Assembly (NCBI RefSeq): GCF_009388985.1
Contig: NZ_CP036422.1
Location: 882,501-946,500 of the forward strand
DNA length: 64,000 bases
Origin: Halioglobus maricola
GTDB taxonomy: Bacteria > Pseudomonadota > Gammaproteobacteria > Pseudomonadales > Halieaceae
Reading direction: 5' to 3'
Below, piece after piece: positions 46,367 to 55,829 of this stretch. The translations under genes and the position numbers were made by a program. The notes under the pieces were generated by a model. The model was not told the origin of the DNA and did no database searches. It worked only from the letters and a program-made list of their open reading frames with translations. Positions within the stretch are counted from its first letter, which is position 1. Each line of letters starts with the position of its first letter.

Positions 46367-46891
46367 TTAAAGCAGTTCCCAGGCGGCGACCGGCTCATAG
46401 CTCACCCCAGTGCGCCCCTGGCGTGATTCGAACAGGGCGAAGTGATCCAGGCTAAGCTCGAAGTCGGGTGCGAGTATCGGCGCCGGCGGTGGTGCATCAC
46501 AACCGCGATAGAGGGTGATGTGGGGGCGGTATTCTCCCCGATTGCGCTTGCAGCCCTCGGCCACGCCCAATTGGTCGAGCTTGTGCGCGAGTTGATCGAG
46601 TTCTCTGGGCCACCGGTCTGGTCCAAGCCAGCAGATCCGCGGTTTGGACCAATAGCCGGGTTCGGTGAGTCCGAGCTCCAGCGTAGACGGAGCACCCGCG
46701 TCCAGTGTGTTGTCCACGGCGCTGCACAGCCGATCCAGTCGCTGCTGGCTCACCTCGCCGAGAAACGCCAGGGTAATATGGAAGTTCGCGGCCGGTACCG
46801 CTCTGCCCTGGGCGGGCAGGTACCGCTCGCGCCATTCGGCTATCGCCCTGGCATCCTCTGGGGAGGGCTCCAGGGCGAAAAACAGGCGCAT
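46367..46891 (-). CDS. thpR: RNA 2',3'-cyclic phosphodiesterase
   Basis: This 174-residue 2H phosphoesterase has the two HxTx motifs, FHITLAFLG and PHITLYRG. The family (LigT/ThpR) opens 2',3'-cyclic phosphates in RNA. The start overlaps the helicase stop by one base, so the two are coupled, an RNA-related pair. Confidence 0.93.
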   Translation of the reverse strand: MRLFFALEPSPEDARAIAEWRERYLPAQGRAVPAANFHITLAFLGEVSQQRLDRLCSAVDNTLDAGAPSTLELGLTEPGYWSKPRICWLGPDRWPRELDQLAHKLDQLGVAEGCKRNRGEYRPHITLYRGCDAPPPAPILAPDFELSLDHFALFESRQGRTGVSYEPVAAWELL

Positions 46892-48216
46892 CAGTCGTCC
46901 GTTTTCTTTTTCTTCATCAGCGGGGCGAAGCCGTCATTGCTCTGCTGCTTGTTGCCACCGCCTGGGCGCCCTTTGGCCTTTTGATTGCGCGCCCGGGACT
47001 TGGCTTTGGCCTTGGTGGTCTTGGGTTTCTTTTTGCTGCCTGCAGCCTTGCCTGAGCCCTTGGTTTTTTTGGGCCCGGCGTATTTCGCCTTGAGACCTGG
47101 CAGGGCGCGTTTCTCGAAGTCTGTTTTGAGGTAGCGCTGGATGCTGACCATCAGGTTCCACTCATTGGCGGACACTAGCGACACCGCCAGCCCGGTCGAG
47201 CCCGCCCGACCGGTGCGGCCGGTGCGGTGCAGATAGTCGTCTCCTGAGCGAGGCAGGTCGTAATTCACCACCAGGTCTATCTCTTTTACATCGAGGCCGC
47301 GCGCGGCCACGTCGGAGGCGGAGATGATGTCGATCTTGCTGTCGCGGTACTGGGTGAGTACGTGTTTGCGTTCCTCGGTACTGAGGTCGCCATGCAGGGA
47401 GCCGCAACGCAGGTCGTGGTGCCCCATCAAGCCAGACAGGCGTTCCGCGGTTATTCGCTTATTGGCGAATACCAGGGCACGGGTGAATCCTCCGTTTTGC
47501 ATGAGGGCCACTAACAGCCGGTCTTTGTGTTCCTGGCTGTCTGCCAGGATGCGCTGGTGATGAATGCTGCTGTGGGGGGCGCGGACTTCATTCACGGTGA
47601 TGGTCTTGGGCTCGTGCAGCAGCTCCTTGGTGACAATTGCCAGGCCCTTGTGCCGCAGCGTGGCCGAGAGCAGGATGACCTGGCGCTTGTCGCCACAGTA
47701 TTCGGCAACCTTTAGCACCTCATCGCGAAAGCCCATGTCCAGCATGCGGTCGGCCTCATCCAGTACCAGGGTCTGGAGCGAGGCGAGATCGGCACTGCGT
47801 TTCTCACAGTGTTCGAGCAACCTGCCCGGGGTGGCGATAATGACTTCCGGGTTTTTGCGCAGCAGGGCTCTCTGGTATTTGAAATCGGCACCGCCTGTAA
47901 TGGCCTGTGCCGACAGCGGTGTCTTGGCCATCAGGTCGCGACAGTTCTTCAGCACTTGCCGGGCGAGCTCGCGAGTAGGCACCAGCACCACTGCGAGGGC
48001 GCCGGCATTGCGGTTGGGTTTGTTGGCCAACATACGTTGCAGCGCCGGCAGCAGGTAGGCCAGGGTTTTGCCGCTGCCTGTCTCGGCGGTTACGCGCAGG
48101 TCGCTGCCCTCCAGAACCGCGGGCACCACGGCCTGCTGTACTTCAGTGGCCTGTTCAAATCCCAACTCCGACATGCTCAGGCGCAGGCCGCGGTCCAGTT
48201 CCAATTCTTCCAGCAC
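46891..48216 (-). CDS. DEAD-box ATP-dependent RNA helicase (SrmB/RhlE-like)
   Basis: This 441-residue helicase has Q-motif GFEQATEVQ, motif I AETGSGKT, PTRELA, DEAD-box LDEADRMLDMGF, SAT in LLSATL, DVAARGLD and HRTGRTGRAG. The Lys/Arg/Gly-rich tail (about 375-441) probably binds RNA. It resembles SrmB or RhlE, which act in 50S assembly or RNA decay; the exact subtype is not certain. It starts at GTG 9 nt after a GGGAG site. Confidence 0.92.
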   Translation of the reverse strand: MLEELELDRGLRLSMSELGFEQATEVQQAVVPAVLEGSDLRVTAETGSGKTLAYLLPALQRMLANKPNRNAGALAVVLVPTRELARQVLKNCRDLMAKTPLSAQAITGGADFKYQRALLRKNPEVIIATPGRLLEHCEKRSADLASLQTLVLDEADRMLDMGFRDEVLKVAEYCGDKRQVILLSATLRHKGLAIVTKELLHEPKTITVNEVRAPHSSIHHQRILADSQEHKDRLLVALMQNGGFTRALVFANKRITAERLSGLMGHHDLRCGSLHGDLSTEERKHVLTQYRDSKIDIISASDVAARGLDVKEIDLVVNYDLPRSGDDYLHRTGRTGRAGSTGLAVSLVSANEWNLMVSIQRYLKTDFEKRALPGLKAKYAGPKKTKGSGKAAGSKKKPKTTKAKAKSRARNQKAKGRPGGGNKQQSNDGFAPLMKKKKTDD

Positions 48217-48284
48217 TTGCGCTGTCTCCCTTAAATCATCATCTGCTATTATCGGCGACTATCTAGGGGAATAACAGCGCAGCT

Positions 48285-50426
48285 ATGACACTGTCTGGAA
48301 GAATACTGATCGGCCTGCTGGCTGGCGTCGCAACGGGCCTTTTCTTCGGTGAAATGGTGGCGTGGATGAAAGTCGTCGGTGACGTCTTCGTCCAGTTACT
48401 GCAAATCACTGTATTGCCCTACATTATTGCATCCCTGATCTCTGGTATCGGCCACATGAGTATGGCCCACGCTCGCAATCTTGCCTGGCGCGGTGTAGTG
48501 GTGTTGCTGTTCATCTGGGCGATGGCTCTTACCCTGATCTTCTGCGCCGCCCTGGCCTTCCCGGATATCGACACGGCCTCTTTCTTCGGTAGTGCCGCAC
48601 CTCTGTTTGTAGAGGAGGTCAACTTATTGGAGCTGTATCTACCCGCCAACATCTTTTATTCCCTGACCAATAATCTGGTCCCGGCTGTGGTGCTGTTCAG
48701 TATTCTGGTGGGGGTGTCGCTCATCACCATCGATGAGAAACAGGAAATTCTCAAGTTTTTTGACAGCATTGCGGCCGCCATGGCGCGTATCAATCAGCTG
48801 GTGGTGCAGCTAACGCCCTTCGGTATCTTTGCCATCGCTGCTGCAGCGGCCGGCACCATGACCATCGATGAGGTAGGCCGTGTGCAGGTCTATCTGGTGA
48901 CGTATATTGCCCTGGCCCTGTTGATTACTTTCTGGATTTTCCCAGGACTGATCTCCGCCATGAGCGGTATCCCGTTCAAAGATGTATTCAATACCTTCCG
49001 CGATCCGCTGGTTACGGCTTTCGCCACGGGCAATCAGTTTGTGGTGTTGCCGCAGATCGCCGAGAACTGTAAAGCGCTGCTCAAACGCCACGGCGCAGAC
49101 AGTGAGGACGCCCAGTCGGCCGTCGATATCCTGGTGCCGGTGTCGTTCAATTTCCCCTCCCTGGGCAAGCTGCTGGTGCTGTTGTTCGTGCTGTTCTCGG
49201 CGTGGTTTACCGATGTGGACCTGGCTTTTGGGGACAGGGTGTCGTTGGCATTTGGTGGGCTGCTGAGCCTGTTCGGGAGTATCAATGTCGCCGTCCCCTA
49301 TATGCTGAACTCGCTCAAGATTCCCGCCGATATGTTCCAGCTGTTCCTGGTGACGGGTATTGTGGTTGGGCGTTTTGGCGCGATGCTGGCGGCCCTGCAC
49401 ATCATTGTGCTGTCTGTTATCGGCAGCCTGGCGCTGGTGGGCAGGCTCAAGGTGTCCGCGCAGTCCATGGTGCGCTACCTCGTTATTTCGGCGCTCGCCA
49501 TGGTGGTCATGATCGCCGGGTTGAGAGTCTACTTTGAGGTATTTGTGCCGCCCCCGGCGCCGCGCGATGAGGTGCTGGCCAACGTATCGCTATCCAATGA
49601 GTGGCTGCCCTTCACGGTGAGCACTGAAGTGCCGGAGCGAGACGTGACCCGGATGGAGGGGGCCAGACTGGACCATATCTTTGAAACGGGTGTGTTGCAG
49701 GTGGGCTATCGTCCTGACAATCTGCCCTGCAGCTTTATTACCCCTGCCGGCAAACTGGTCGGCTTTGATGTTGAGATGGCGCAATATCTGGCGATCGACC
49801 TGGGGGTGGAGCTGGAATTTGTGCCCTTCGAATTTGATGAGCTCAAGCCGATGCTGGATTCGGGCCAGATCGACGTGGCGATGTCGTGTATCGCCAGCCT
49901 GCCAGACCGGTTCACTATGGCCAGTTTTTCGCGTGCCTACCTCGAGTTGCGGTTGGCGTTTGTGGCACTGGACCACCAGCGGCACATCTTCGACGACCTG
50001 GAGGCTTTGCGCAGCCAGCCAGAGCTGCGAGTGGCCCTGATTCATTCCAATTATCATGAAGAGCGGCTCAAACACCTCATCCCCAATGCAGAGTTCGTCA
50101 GGCTAGAGTCGGCCGAGGCATTTTTCACCGACGACACGCACGGCGCCGATGCGCTGGTGCTCACGGTAGAAGAAGGCAGCGCCTACGCCTATCGCTATCC
50201 CCGTTTTACGGTGATTGAGCCGCCGGCCAAGGTGGGCTATCCCGCGGCCTACGCTGTACCCAAGGGCGATATTGAAACCATCGAATTCCTCAACAACTGG
50301 GTCGAGCTCAAGCGCATGGAGGGCACAACGGACGCCATGTACAACTACTGGATGCTTGGCGGGGCCGCTGAATCGCGCCAGCCGCGCTGGTCAATTGTCC
50401 GCGATGTCCTCGGCTGGATAGACTGA
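48285..50426 (+). CDS. Dicarboxylate/amino acid:cation symporter fused to SBP_bac_3 domain
   Basis: The 713-residue protein has an N-terminal DAACS (GltP/DctA-type) transporter (about 1-415) with the family-typical LLQITVLPYIIASLISGIGHM opening (split as LLQITVLPYI), HP2-like SFNFPSLGKL and the FATGNQFVVLPQ loop. A further helix (about 398-420) leads to a C-terminal extracellular solute-binding family 3 domain (about 455-690; VLQVGYRPDNLPCSFI start, MEMAQYLAIDLGVELEFVPF-like middle, DVAMSCIASLPDRFTMASFS). Such fusion would tether a binding protein to a secondary carrier. No partner binding-protein gene is adjacent. Confidence 0.85.
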   Translation: MTLSGRILIGLLAGVATGLFFGEMVAWMKVVGDVFVQLLQITVLPYIIASLISGIGHMSMAHARNLAWRGVVVLLFIWAMALTLIFCAALAFPDIDTASFFGSAAPLFVEEVNLLELYLPANIFYSLTNNLVPAVVLFSILVGVSLITIDEKQEILKFFDSIAAAMARINQLVVQLTPFGIFAIAAAAAGTMTIDEVGRVQVYLVTYIALALLITFWIFPGLISAMSGIPFKDVFNTFRDPLVTAFATGNQFVVLPQIAENCKALLKRHGADSEDAQSAVDILVPVSFNFPSLGKLLVLLFVLFSAWFTDVDLAFGDRVSLAFGGLLSLFGSINVAVPYMLNSLKIPADMFQLFLVTGIVVGRFGAMLAALHIIVLSVIGSLALVGRLKVSAQSMVRYLVISALAMVVMIAGLRVYFEVFVPPPAPRDEVLANVSLSNEWLPFTVSTEVPERDVTRMEGARLDHIFETGVLQVGYRPDNLPCSFITPAGKLVGFDVEMAQYLAIDLGVELEFVPFEFDELKPMLDSGQIDVAMSCIASLPDRFTMASFSRAYLELRLAFVALDHQRHIFDDLEALRSQPELRVALIHSNYHEERLKHLIPNAEFVRLESAEAFFTDDTHGADALVLTVEEGSAYAYRYPRFTVIEPPAKVGYPAAYAVPKGDIETIEFLNNWVELKRMEGTTDAMYNYWMLGGAAESRQPRWSIVRDVLGWID

Positions 50427-50503
50427 ACCGGCGCAGCACGTGCTAAATCCTCGATTTGGCACTACACTTTTAGTCGAATCAATGACTGGATTGGATCGCA
50501 CAA

Positions 50504-52384
50504 ATGCCCGCCCGATTGCTCTGTGTTCTGCTTGCCTTATGTTTCGCCCTGACCGCGCGCGCTGCCGACTATGAAGTTCGCACCGATGCTCGCGTGGTGG
50601 CCTTTGCCGATGTCCACGGCGCCTTTGACGACTGGGTAACCCTGCTTCAGGAAGTCGATGTTATCGACGATCAATTGAACTGGAGCGGCGGCAATACGCA
50701 CTTGGTGTCTGTCGGTGACCTGATAGACCGGGGGCCGGGCTCCCGCGATGTGGTCGAATTGCTGATGAAACTGGAGGGCCAGGCCAGGCAAGCTGGTGGC
50801 GCGGTGCATATGGCGCTGGGGAACCACGAGGTCATGGTGCTTACCGGTAACCTCTCTTATGTGTCCAAAGCCGAATTCTCCGCGTTTGCTGCAGACGAGA
50901 CCGCCGCCGAGCGCGACGCGCTGTTCGCCGAATACCAGAAATACTCGCCGGGCGCGACCCGGGCTGATTTTGACAAGGCTGTTGCGCCCGGCTTTATCGG
51001 CCTGCGCAAGGCCTACGCCACCAGTGGCGAGTTGGGTGCCTGGCTCTCCAAACGGCCATTTGCGGTTAAGGTCAATGACAAGCTCTATATGCATGGCGGT
51101 ATCTCCTCGACGATTACCGATATGAATCTGAAGGAGTTGAACCAAAAGCTACAGGGCGAGCTTCAGGGTTATCTGGCCGCGGTGGAATCACTGGACGCGG
51201 CCGGCCAGTTGCCCAGCTATGTCGGTCGGCAGGATCGGCTCAATTTCCTGAACGCGCGGGTGGAAGACTTTGCAGCCGCCAACCCGCGGTCAAAGCCAGA
51301 TTGGTTCAAGGATGTACAGTTGGTCTTCGCAGCTCAGGAGTATCTGCTATTCGATCCGTTTAATGCGCCTACATGGTACCGCGGTACCAGTCGCTGCCAT
51401 CCGCTGTCAGAATCTTTCAACACTGAAAAATTCCTCAAGAAATCCGGCGCGAAGCAACTTGTTGTGGGCCACGATCCCAGCCGGGGTACCGCCATATCCC
51501 GTATGGATGGCCTGGTCATTCGCCTCGATACGGGTATGTTGCGCTCTGTATACAAGGGGCGCGCAGCGGCGTTTATTTCCAATGATGGTCCGGACTATAT
51601 TCACTATCTTGGAGCCACCGAACGCACCGAGGCGGCCGTAGAGAACACCAGCCTGTCGCGCCGTCTCTCGGGTATGGAAGATGCGGAGTTGGAAGCATTT
51701 ATGCGCACCGCGCCCGCGTCCAATGTGGAAGATATTGGCACCGGCGTCACCAACCCCTGGCGGGTGACCCAGACCCAGGGCGACTTCAGCAATGATGCAG
51801 TGTTCAAGTATGAAGACACGAATCCCGGTATGCAGGACGCCAAGAAATACATCAGCCGACGTTACAACGACAGCGATCGCTATCAATACGATGTCGCCGC
51901 CTACAAACTCGATCGTATGCTGGGCATGGAGATGGTGCCCACGGCAGTGATCTCTGAAGTCCGGGATCGTGAGGGTGCTCTGTCCGATTGGGTCACCGGC
52001 GCGATCAACGAGCGCGACCGTCTGGAACAGGATTTGCCTTTCGAGAGCTACTGCAAGCAGTGGGAGCAATACCGGATGCGGTTTGTGTTCGATATCCTCA
52101 CCCACAATACCGATCGCAATCTCACTAATATCCTGTGGGACAAGAAGTCCTTTATGTTGCGCTTTATCGATCACAGCCTGGCATTTCGTACCTCTGATCG
52201 TCGGCCCAAGCAATATGCCAAGGTAGATTTGGAAGTGTCTGACCTGCTCATGTCCCGGCTACAGAGCCTGAATATGGAAAATCTGACTGCAGAACTGCGC
52301 CCCTACCTGCACCCTCGCCAGATCGAGGCCATTCTTGAGCGACGCGACCGCATCCTGAAGGAGGCTGAGCGCTCTGGCGACTGA
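50504..52384 (+). CDS. Secreted metallophosphatase fused to atypical protein/lipid kinase-like domain
   Basis: The 626-residue protein has a signal peptide cut after ARA (residue 20). Residues about 28-345 are a calcineurin-type metallophosphatase with all metal motifs: DVHG (36-39), GDLIDRG (71-77), GNHE (106-109), HGG (197) and GHD (322-324). Residues about 415-620 look like an atypical kinase of the PI3/4K-Fam20-CotH-HipA type: Lys435 in FKYED, a helix with AAYKLDRMLG, the catalytic loop HNTDRNLTNIL with Asp537, Asn539 and Asn542, and the metal Asp556 in IDHSLAF. The pairing of opposing activities is unusual. The phosphatase part resembles Shewanella-like phosphatases. Substrates unknown. 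Confidence 0.78.
   Translation: MPARLLCVLLALCFALTARAADYEVRTDARVVAFADVHGAFDDWVTLLQEVDVIDDQLNWSGGNTHLVSVGDLIDRGPGSRDVVELLMKLEGQARQAGGAVHMALGNHEVMVLTGNLSYVSKAEFSAFAADETAAERDALFAEYQKYSPGATRADFDKAVAPGFIGLRKAYATSGELGAWLSKRPFAVKVNDKLYMHGGISSTITDMNLKELNQKLQGELQGYLAAVESLDAAGQLPSYVGRQDRLNFLNARVEDFAAANPRSKPDWFKDVQLVFAAQEYLLFDPFNAPTWYRGTSRCHPLSESFNTEKFLKKSGAKQLVVGHDPSRGTAISRMDGLVIRLDTGMLRSVYKGRAAAFISNDGPDYIHYLGATERTEAAVENTSLSRRLSGMEDAELEAFMRTAPASNVEDIGTGVTNPWRVTQTQGDFSNDAVFKYEDTNPGMQDAKKYISRRYNDSDRYQYDVAAYKLDRMLGMEMVPTAVISEVRDREGALSDWVTGAINERDRLEQDLPFESYCKQWEQYRMRFVFDILTHNTDRNLTNILWDKKSFMLRFIDHSLAFRTSDRRPKQYAKVDLEVSDLLMSRLQSLNMENLTAELRPYLHPRQIEAILERRDRILKEAERSGD
52358..52364 (+). promoter_or_regulatory. 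Strong Shine-Dalgarno that fixes a CTG start
   Basis: AAGGAGG lies in the last codons of the phosphatase-kinase gene, 9 nt before a CTG at 52374. There is no ATG, GTG or TTG in the downstream gene's frame between the upstream stop (52356) and GTG 52464, so this site most likely drives a non-canonical CTG start. Confidence 0.6.
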
Positions 52385-53729
52385 GTCCAAAGACGGCGGG
52401 GGTTGGCTCCGCCGCACACTGTTTCTCGGTGTAGAACTTCGTCCTGGGGAAACCCGGGGTGTCGTGGCCATGTTCGCCACGTTGTTCCTGATTCTGTTCA
52501 CCGCCTATCTGTTGAAGCCTGCTCGGGAAATGTTGATTCTCACCGAAGGCACGGCTGAGATTCGCAGTTACGCCGTGGCCCTGCAGGCGTTGCTGCTGCT
52601 CTTCTTTATTCCTATATACGGTAAGTTTTCCCGGCGTTACGACAGCTACCGCTATATGCGGATTGTCAGTATGGTTTGCGTTGCCACCTTGCTTGCCTTC
52701 GCCGCGGCGGGCTCGCTGGGATTGCCCATTTCTGTGCCTTATTTTGTCTGGCTGGGTGCCTACAGTGTGCTCATCATCGCCCAGTTCTGGGCCTTTGCCT
52801 CGGAGCTTTACAGCCGGGAGGCAGGGGAGCGGCTGTTCGTCATAGTGGCCCTGGGAGCGTCTGTTGGAGCGTGGGTAGGCTCTGCGGTATCCCGGGAGCT
52901 GGTTATTTATATGAATGCCTACGGTTTGATGATCGCGGGCGCCATCACCCTCGCGCTGGCTGCCGTGCCAGCTCAGTGGGCGACCTTGTCGGTGCCGGAG
53001 GATTCGCGCGGCGAAGGCCGTGGTGACGAGGCGACTCACACCTCTGTGTTCGCCGGCTTCCAGTTGGTACTCAGCCGACGCTACCTGATGCTGATGGCAG
53101 CATTTGTCATTGTACTCAATCTGGTAAATACCACCGGCGAGTACCTGCTCTCCGCGATTCTCGAACAGATGTATGCTGCCGGCAGTGCCGATGGCAGCAT
53201 TGATCTGGACAAGGGAACCTATGTGGGGCGTTTTTACGGTGGCTTTTATTTCACTGTGAATTTGCTCGGTGTGCTTATTCAGTATTTCGCGGTGTCGCGC
53301 TTAATCCGTGTTGGCGGTTTCAGTTTTGCATTTCTGTTGACCCCGATAGTGATCTTTCTTGGCTATGCATCGCTGGCCCTGTTGCCGATTATCGGCTGGT
53401 TCCGGTACTTCAAAATCGCGGAGAACAGCCTCGATTACTCGCTCCAAAATACGGCCCGGCAGATGCTCTACCTGCCGCTGTCGCGACAGGAAAAATACGA
53501 GGCGCGAGCGGTTATCGACCCCTTCGGTCAGCGCCTGGGGGATATGTTCCAGGCGGCTATTATTTTCGCCGGCTTGCACCTGTTGGGTTGGGGGGCTACC
53601 GATTTTATTCCCGCTGCCGCGGTGATGGCCGGCGTTGCGCTGTTGCTTGCGGTGTTGATTGTGCGCGAGCGCGCACGGATACTTGCAGCGCAGAAAAACA
53701 TGCACCCTCAGGAAGAAAGTCATGGTTAG
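52374..53729 (+). CDS. Npt1/Npt2 (ATP/ADP translocase-like) membrane transporter
   Basis: This membrane protein has about 11-12 helices and resembles the Tlc/Npt nucleotide exchanger family (LFTAYLLKPAREMLILTEG and FRYFKIAENSLDYSLQNTARQMLYLPL blocks). Its frame opens before the GTG at 52464: the upstream codons encode LFLGVELRPGETRGVVAM, which looks family-like and follows the strong AAGGAGG site, so the start is placed at CTG 52374 (451 residues). It overlaps the phosphatase-kinase gene by 11 bp and the next gene by 8. Substrate is not proven; many free-living homologues are uncharacterised. Confidence 0.8.
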   Translation: MATESKDGGGWLRRTLFLGVELRPGETRGVVAMFATLFLILFTAYLLKPAREMLILTEGTAEIRSYAVALQALLLLFFIPIYGKFSRRYDSYRYMRIVSMVCVATLLAFAAAGSLGLPISVPYFVWLGAYSVLIIAQFWAFASELYSREAGERLFVIVALGASVGAWVGSAVSRELVIYMNAYGLMIAGAITLALAAVPAQWATLSVPEDSRGEGRGDEATHTSVFAGFQLVLSRRYLMLMAAFVIVLNLVNTTGEYLLSAILEQMYAAGSADGSIDLDKGTYVGRFYGGFYFTVNLLGVLIQYFAVSRLIRVGGFSFAFLLTPIVIFLGYASLALLPIIGWFRYFKIAENSLDYSLQNTARQMLYLPLSRQEKYEARAVIDPFGQRLGDMFQAAIIFAGLHLLGWGATDFIPAAAVMAGVALLLAVLIVRERARILAAQKNMHPQEESHG

Positions 53730-54693
53730 TCGTGTCAGCATCACCGAGAACGGTGGCCCGGAAGTAATGCAACTGATTGAGGAGGCTCTGGAAGCGCCGG
53801 GGCCGGGGATGGTCACCGTACGCAACCACGCCATTGGCCTCAATTTTATCGACACCTATCACCGTAGTGGCCTGTATCCGGTGCCGTTACCCACAGGCCT
53901 GGGCGGTGAAGCTGCGGGTGTGGTGGAGGCGGTGGGCGAAGGGGCCGAGTTCACTGTGGGCGACCGGGTCGCCTATTGCTCGGCCGGCCTTGGGTCCTAC
54001 GCAGAGGCAGTAAACCTGCCGGCTGAGCGGCTTGTGGCCTTGCCCGATGATATAGATTTCGAAACGGCGGCGGCCTGCCTGCTCAAGGGCCAGACCACGG
54101 AGTACCTGATTCAGCGCACTTACCCGCTGCAGTCCGGTGAACAGTGCCTGTTTCACGCCGCAGCCGGTGGCGTTGGTTTGTTGTTCGGCCAGTGGTCTGC
54201 AGCGATCGGGGTGGAGGCGATAGGTACCGTTGGCTCAGACGAAAAGGCTGAGCTTGCCCGTGCTCACGGCTACGCCCATGTCATTAATTACCGCACCGAG
54301 AACGTTGTCGAGCGGGTGATGGAGATCACCGGCGGCGCCATGCTGCCAGTGGTTTACGATGGTGTAGGCGCCGATACGTTTGCTATGTCACTGGACTGTC
54401 TGCGCCCGCGAGGGTTGATGGTGAGCTTTGGCAACGCCTCTGGCTCCCCAGCGCCGCTGGACATACAAACGTTAACTGCCAAAGGCTCGCTGTACCTGAC
54501 GCGCCCCAGCTTGCTGGCCTATACCGCCTCAAGCGCAGATCTGCGTCAGTCCAGTGAAGATTTGTTTGCGCGTATCAAGGCGGGAGACATCAAGGTGGAG
54601 ATCAACCAGCGTTACGCGCTTGCCGATGTGCAGCAAGCGCATATTGATCTGGAGGGGCGCAAGACCACAGGATCTACGATCCTGCTGCCCTGA
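53722..54693 (+). CDS. NADPH:quinone oxidoreductase (zinc-free MDR)
   Basis: A 323-residue medium-chain reductase of the Qor type: start VSITENGGPEVMQL, GLNFIDTYHRSGLYPV and a nucleotide-binding segment HAAAGGVGLLFGQWSAAIG. No zinc-binding cysteine set is present. It reduces quinones with NADPH. The ATG follows AGGAAG and overlaps the transporter stop by 8 bp; an upstream in-frame start was rejected because it lies in the transporter gene. Confidence 0.93.
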   Translation: MVSRVSITENGGPEVMQLIEEALEAPGPGMVTVRNHAIGLNFIDTYHRSGLYPVPLPTGLGGEAAGVVEAVGEGAEFTVGDRVAYCSAGLGSYAEAVNLPAERLVALPDDIDFETAAACLLKGQTTEYLIQRTYPLQSGEQCLFHAAAGGVGLLFGQWSAAIGVEAIGTVGSDEKAELARAHGYAHVINYRTENVVERVMEITGGAMLPVVYDGVGADTFAMSLDCLRPRGLMVSFGNASGSPAPLDIQTLTAKGSLYLTRPSLLAYTASSADLRQSSEDLFARIKAGDIKVEINQRYALADVQQAHIDLEGRKTTGSTILLP

Positions 54694-55677
54694 TCAGCTG
54701 ATTGTGGCCTGCACCGTCTCGTTGTCGGAGAAGCTGCCTTCGAACAGGGGTGAGGTCAGGTAGCGCTCGCCGGAGTCGGGCAAGATTGCCACGATGGTCT
54801 TGCCTGCGTTTTCTGGCCGTTGTGCGAGCCGGTCCGCGACAACCATGGCTGCTCCGCAGGAAACGCCAGCGAGAATGCCTTCTTCTTGCATCAGCCGGTG
54901 CGCCATCGCCATGGCATCTTCGCTGGTCACCTGTTCGACGCCATCCACCATGGTCAGATCCAGGTTAGGAGGGACAAATCCGGCACCGATCCCCTGGATC
55001 TTATGGGGCGCGTGGGTTGGTTCTTCCCCCGCCAGGGTGGCAGTAATCATGGTGCTTGTGTCTGGTTCCACGGCGATGGTCGTAATGGCTTTGCCGCAGG
55101 TGTTTTTGATGTAGCGGGAAATGCCTGTGAGCGTGCCACCGGTGCCTACGCCAGATACCAGGATATCGATCGCGCCGTCGGTGTCATTCCAGATTTCTGG
55201 CCCGGTAGTCGCCTCGTGGATAGCGGGATTGGCAGGGTTCTCGAACTGGTGCGGCCCCCAGTATTTGTCTGGGTCTGAGGCGATAATATCTTCGGCCGCC
55301 TGCATCGCCGCGGCGATGCCCTTGGTGGCGTCAGTCAGGCGTATTTCCGCCCCTAGCGCCTTCATCAGCATGCGCCGCTCAAGGCTAAAAGAGTTTGGCA
55401 TGGTGAGAATGCAGCCGTAGCCCTTGGCAGCAGCGACAAAGGCGAGGGCGATACCGGTGTTGCCGCTGGTGGGCTCAACGATGGTCATACCCGGTTTCAG
55501 GCTGCCATCTTTCTCGGCCTGGGCGACCATAGCTGTGCCAATTCGGCACTTCACCGACATGGCCGGGTTGCGGCTCTCCAGCTTGCCATAGATTGTGCCT
55601 GAGCTGATGTTATTGATCTTGACCAGGGGAGTGCCGCCGATGGTCTCCGAATTGTCGTTGAAAATTTTGCTCATCAT
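54694..55677 (-). CDS. cysK: Cysteine synthase A
   Basis: This 327-residue O-acetylserine sulfhydrylase has the PLP lysine Lys43 in [40 protein letters not shown] for the phosphate of PLP, and the C-terminal [15 protein letters not shown]. It makes cysteine from O-acetylserine and sulfide. The gene starts at either of two adjacent ATGs (55677 or 55674). It converges with the quinone oxidoreductase gene; stops are adjacent. Confidence 0.97.
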   Translation of the reverse strand: MMSKIFNDNSETIGGTPLVKINNISSGTIYGKLESRNPAMSVKCRIGTAMVAQAEKDGSLKPGMTIVEPTSGNTGIALAFVAAAKGYGCILTMPNSFSLERRMLMKALGAEIRLTDATKGIAAAMQAAEDIIASDPDKYWGPHQFENPANPAIHEATTGPEIWNDTDGAIDILVSGVGTGGTLTGISRYIKNTCGKAITTIAVEPDTSTMITATLAGEEPTHAPHKIQGIGAGFVPPNLDLTMVDGVEQVTSEDAMAMAHRLMQEEGILAGVSCGAAMVVADRLAQRPENAGKTIVAILPDSGERYLTSPLFEGSFSDNETVQATIS

Positions 55678-55829
55678 ACTGTCCTTGTTGATCAGGGCCC
55701 GGCCGGGCGAATGAGGAAAAGCCTAGTACTCTCGCGGGTTTCTGTCCATTTATTGACGCGTTTTGGGCCGTTTGAAAAAAGTTGGAAATTTTTTTGAACT
55801 AAGGCAAATGGGGCCGGTCATATTTACCA

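Noticed and set aside
50455..50472. TTGGCAC..TTTTAG resembling a sigma-54 promoter before the phosphatase-kinase gene
   Set aside because: The -12 GC dinucleotide is missing, so it does not meet the sigma-54 consensus.
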